The notes under the pieces are model-generated. The model did not search any database. It was not told the DNA's origin and saw only the letters and a list, made by a program, of their open reading frames with translations. The position numbers and the translations under genes are program-made. Shown here piece by piece: positions 63,954 to 64,000 of a stretch of 64,000 nucleotides of DNA (its first letter is position 1; each line of letters begins with the position of its first letter). Source of the stretch: Karalla daura (taxonomy: Eukaryota; Chordata; Actinopteri; Chaetodontiformes; Leiognathidae); contig CM055198.1 in NCBI GenBank assembly GCA_029224185.1, forward strand, positions 496,001 through 560,000, given 5' to 3'.

Positions 63954-64000
63954 ATCCTGCTGTTCTTATACGCAGTTGTGCAGATCTAATGGTCTGAAAA

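Larger units (their letters stand above)
1..64000 (+). repeat. Tandem array of tRNA-Ile(AAU) / tRNA-Arg(UCG) units, 109 units
   Basis: The whole window consists of repeat units in one orientation, and neither array edge is seen. I located each unit by its tRNA-Ile 5' end. The start-to-start distances are 563-564 or 573-574 bp for single-gene (S) units and 616 bp for double-gene (D) units. Exceptions are 604, 605, 611 and 597 bp where a small deletion lies inside the unit. The 573/574 length comes from an extra 9-10 bp near the ggtctgaaaaagta motif of the S spacer, and the 563/564 difference from one base near gcaggtctatgatg. S and D units share the Ile gene, its 5' flank and the last 260-odd bp of the spacer, so unequal crossing-over can swap the 3' module. 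Copies differ by few substitutions, so amplification is recent or homogenisation continues. Confidence 0.97.

Noticed and set aside
1..64000. tRNA-derived SINEs
   Set aside because: Units are strictly head-to-tail with fixed spacing, contain intact tRNA genes, and show no A-tails or target-site duplications.
1..64000. CRISPR array or bacterial/organellar tRNA operon
   Set aside because: Units are far too long for CRISPR. The tRNAs are of cytosolic eukaryotic type with internal A and B boxes and without CCA.

Overview
The window is one uninterrupted head-to-tail tandem array of nuclear tRNA genes, all on the + strand. I count 109 tRNA-Ile genes with anticodon AAT and 49 tRNA-Arg genes with anticodon TCG, about one tRNA gene per 405 bp. 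No protein-coding gene is supported. Both tRNA sequences match, from memory, the cytosolic tRNA-Ile(AAU) and tRNA-Arg(UCG) of animals. No CCA tail is encoded, there are no introns, and the repeat architecture is eukaryotic. An animal is therefore very likely and a vertebrate is my best guess. The species cannot be told from the sequence alone.

Two kinds of unit alternate. The single-gene unit (S, usually 563, 564, 573 or 574 bp) has one tRNA-Ile and then a roughly 490-bp spacer. The double-gene unit (D, usually 616 bp) has tRNA-Ile, a 34-bp gap, tRNA-Arg, and then a roughly 435-bp spacer. Both share the Ile gene, its upstream flank and most of the spacer. They differ only in a replaceable module 3' of the Ile gene: about 179 bp without a gene in S units, about 231 bp carrying tRNA-Arg in D units. 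There are 60 S and 49 D units, the last one cut by the window end.

Class names used in the entries, in standard tRNA numbering. Ile-1: all stems pair. Ile-2: C42T (wobble kept) and G52T, which breaks pair 52-62 of the T stem. Ile-3: Ile-2 plus G31T, which breaks the last anticodon-stem pair. Ile-4: C61A, which breaks the G53-C61 pair of the T arm and B box. Arg-1: all stems pair, A26. Arg-1b: the same with G26. Arg-2: G19T, which removes the D-loop G that normally pairs with C56. Upstream flank types, just 5' of tRNA-Ile: a = tatagttgcag, b = tatcgttgcag, c = tatagctgcgg, d = aaatcgttgcag. Of the 109 Ile genes, 32 are unmodified Ile-1. Every one of the 49 Ile genes that sits next to an Arg gene carries G52T.

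On top of the monomers lie higher-order repeats, which differ by region: 2933-bp blocks (1-4.4 kb and 23.7-29.0 kb), 4113-bp blocks (8.5-16.2 kb), a duplication with 10543-bp offset (6.8-11.5 kb copied at 17.3-22.0 kb), 573-bp monomers (29.0-30.7 kb), 1180-bp S+D dimers (37.1-40.7 kb), three 2422-bp tetramers (45.4-52.6 kb) and two 2970-bp pentamers (57.3-63.3 kb). The units right of about 57.3 kb carry the most private mutations, as expected near an array edge.

The most interesting points are the missing T-run terminators directly behind nearly all tRNA genes, the complete linkage between the Arg gene and a weakened Ile gene in D units, and the variety of higher-order repeats. The minus-strand reading frames that recur in every unit are antisense translations of the tRNA genes and their spacers.
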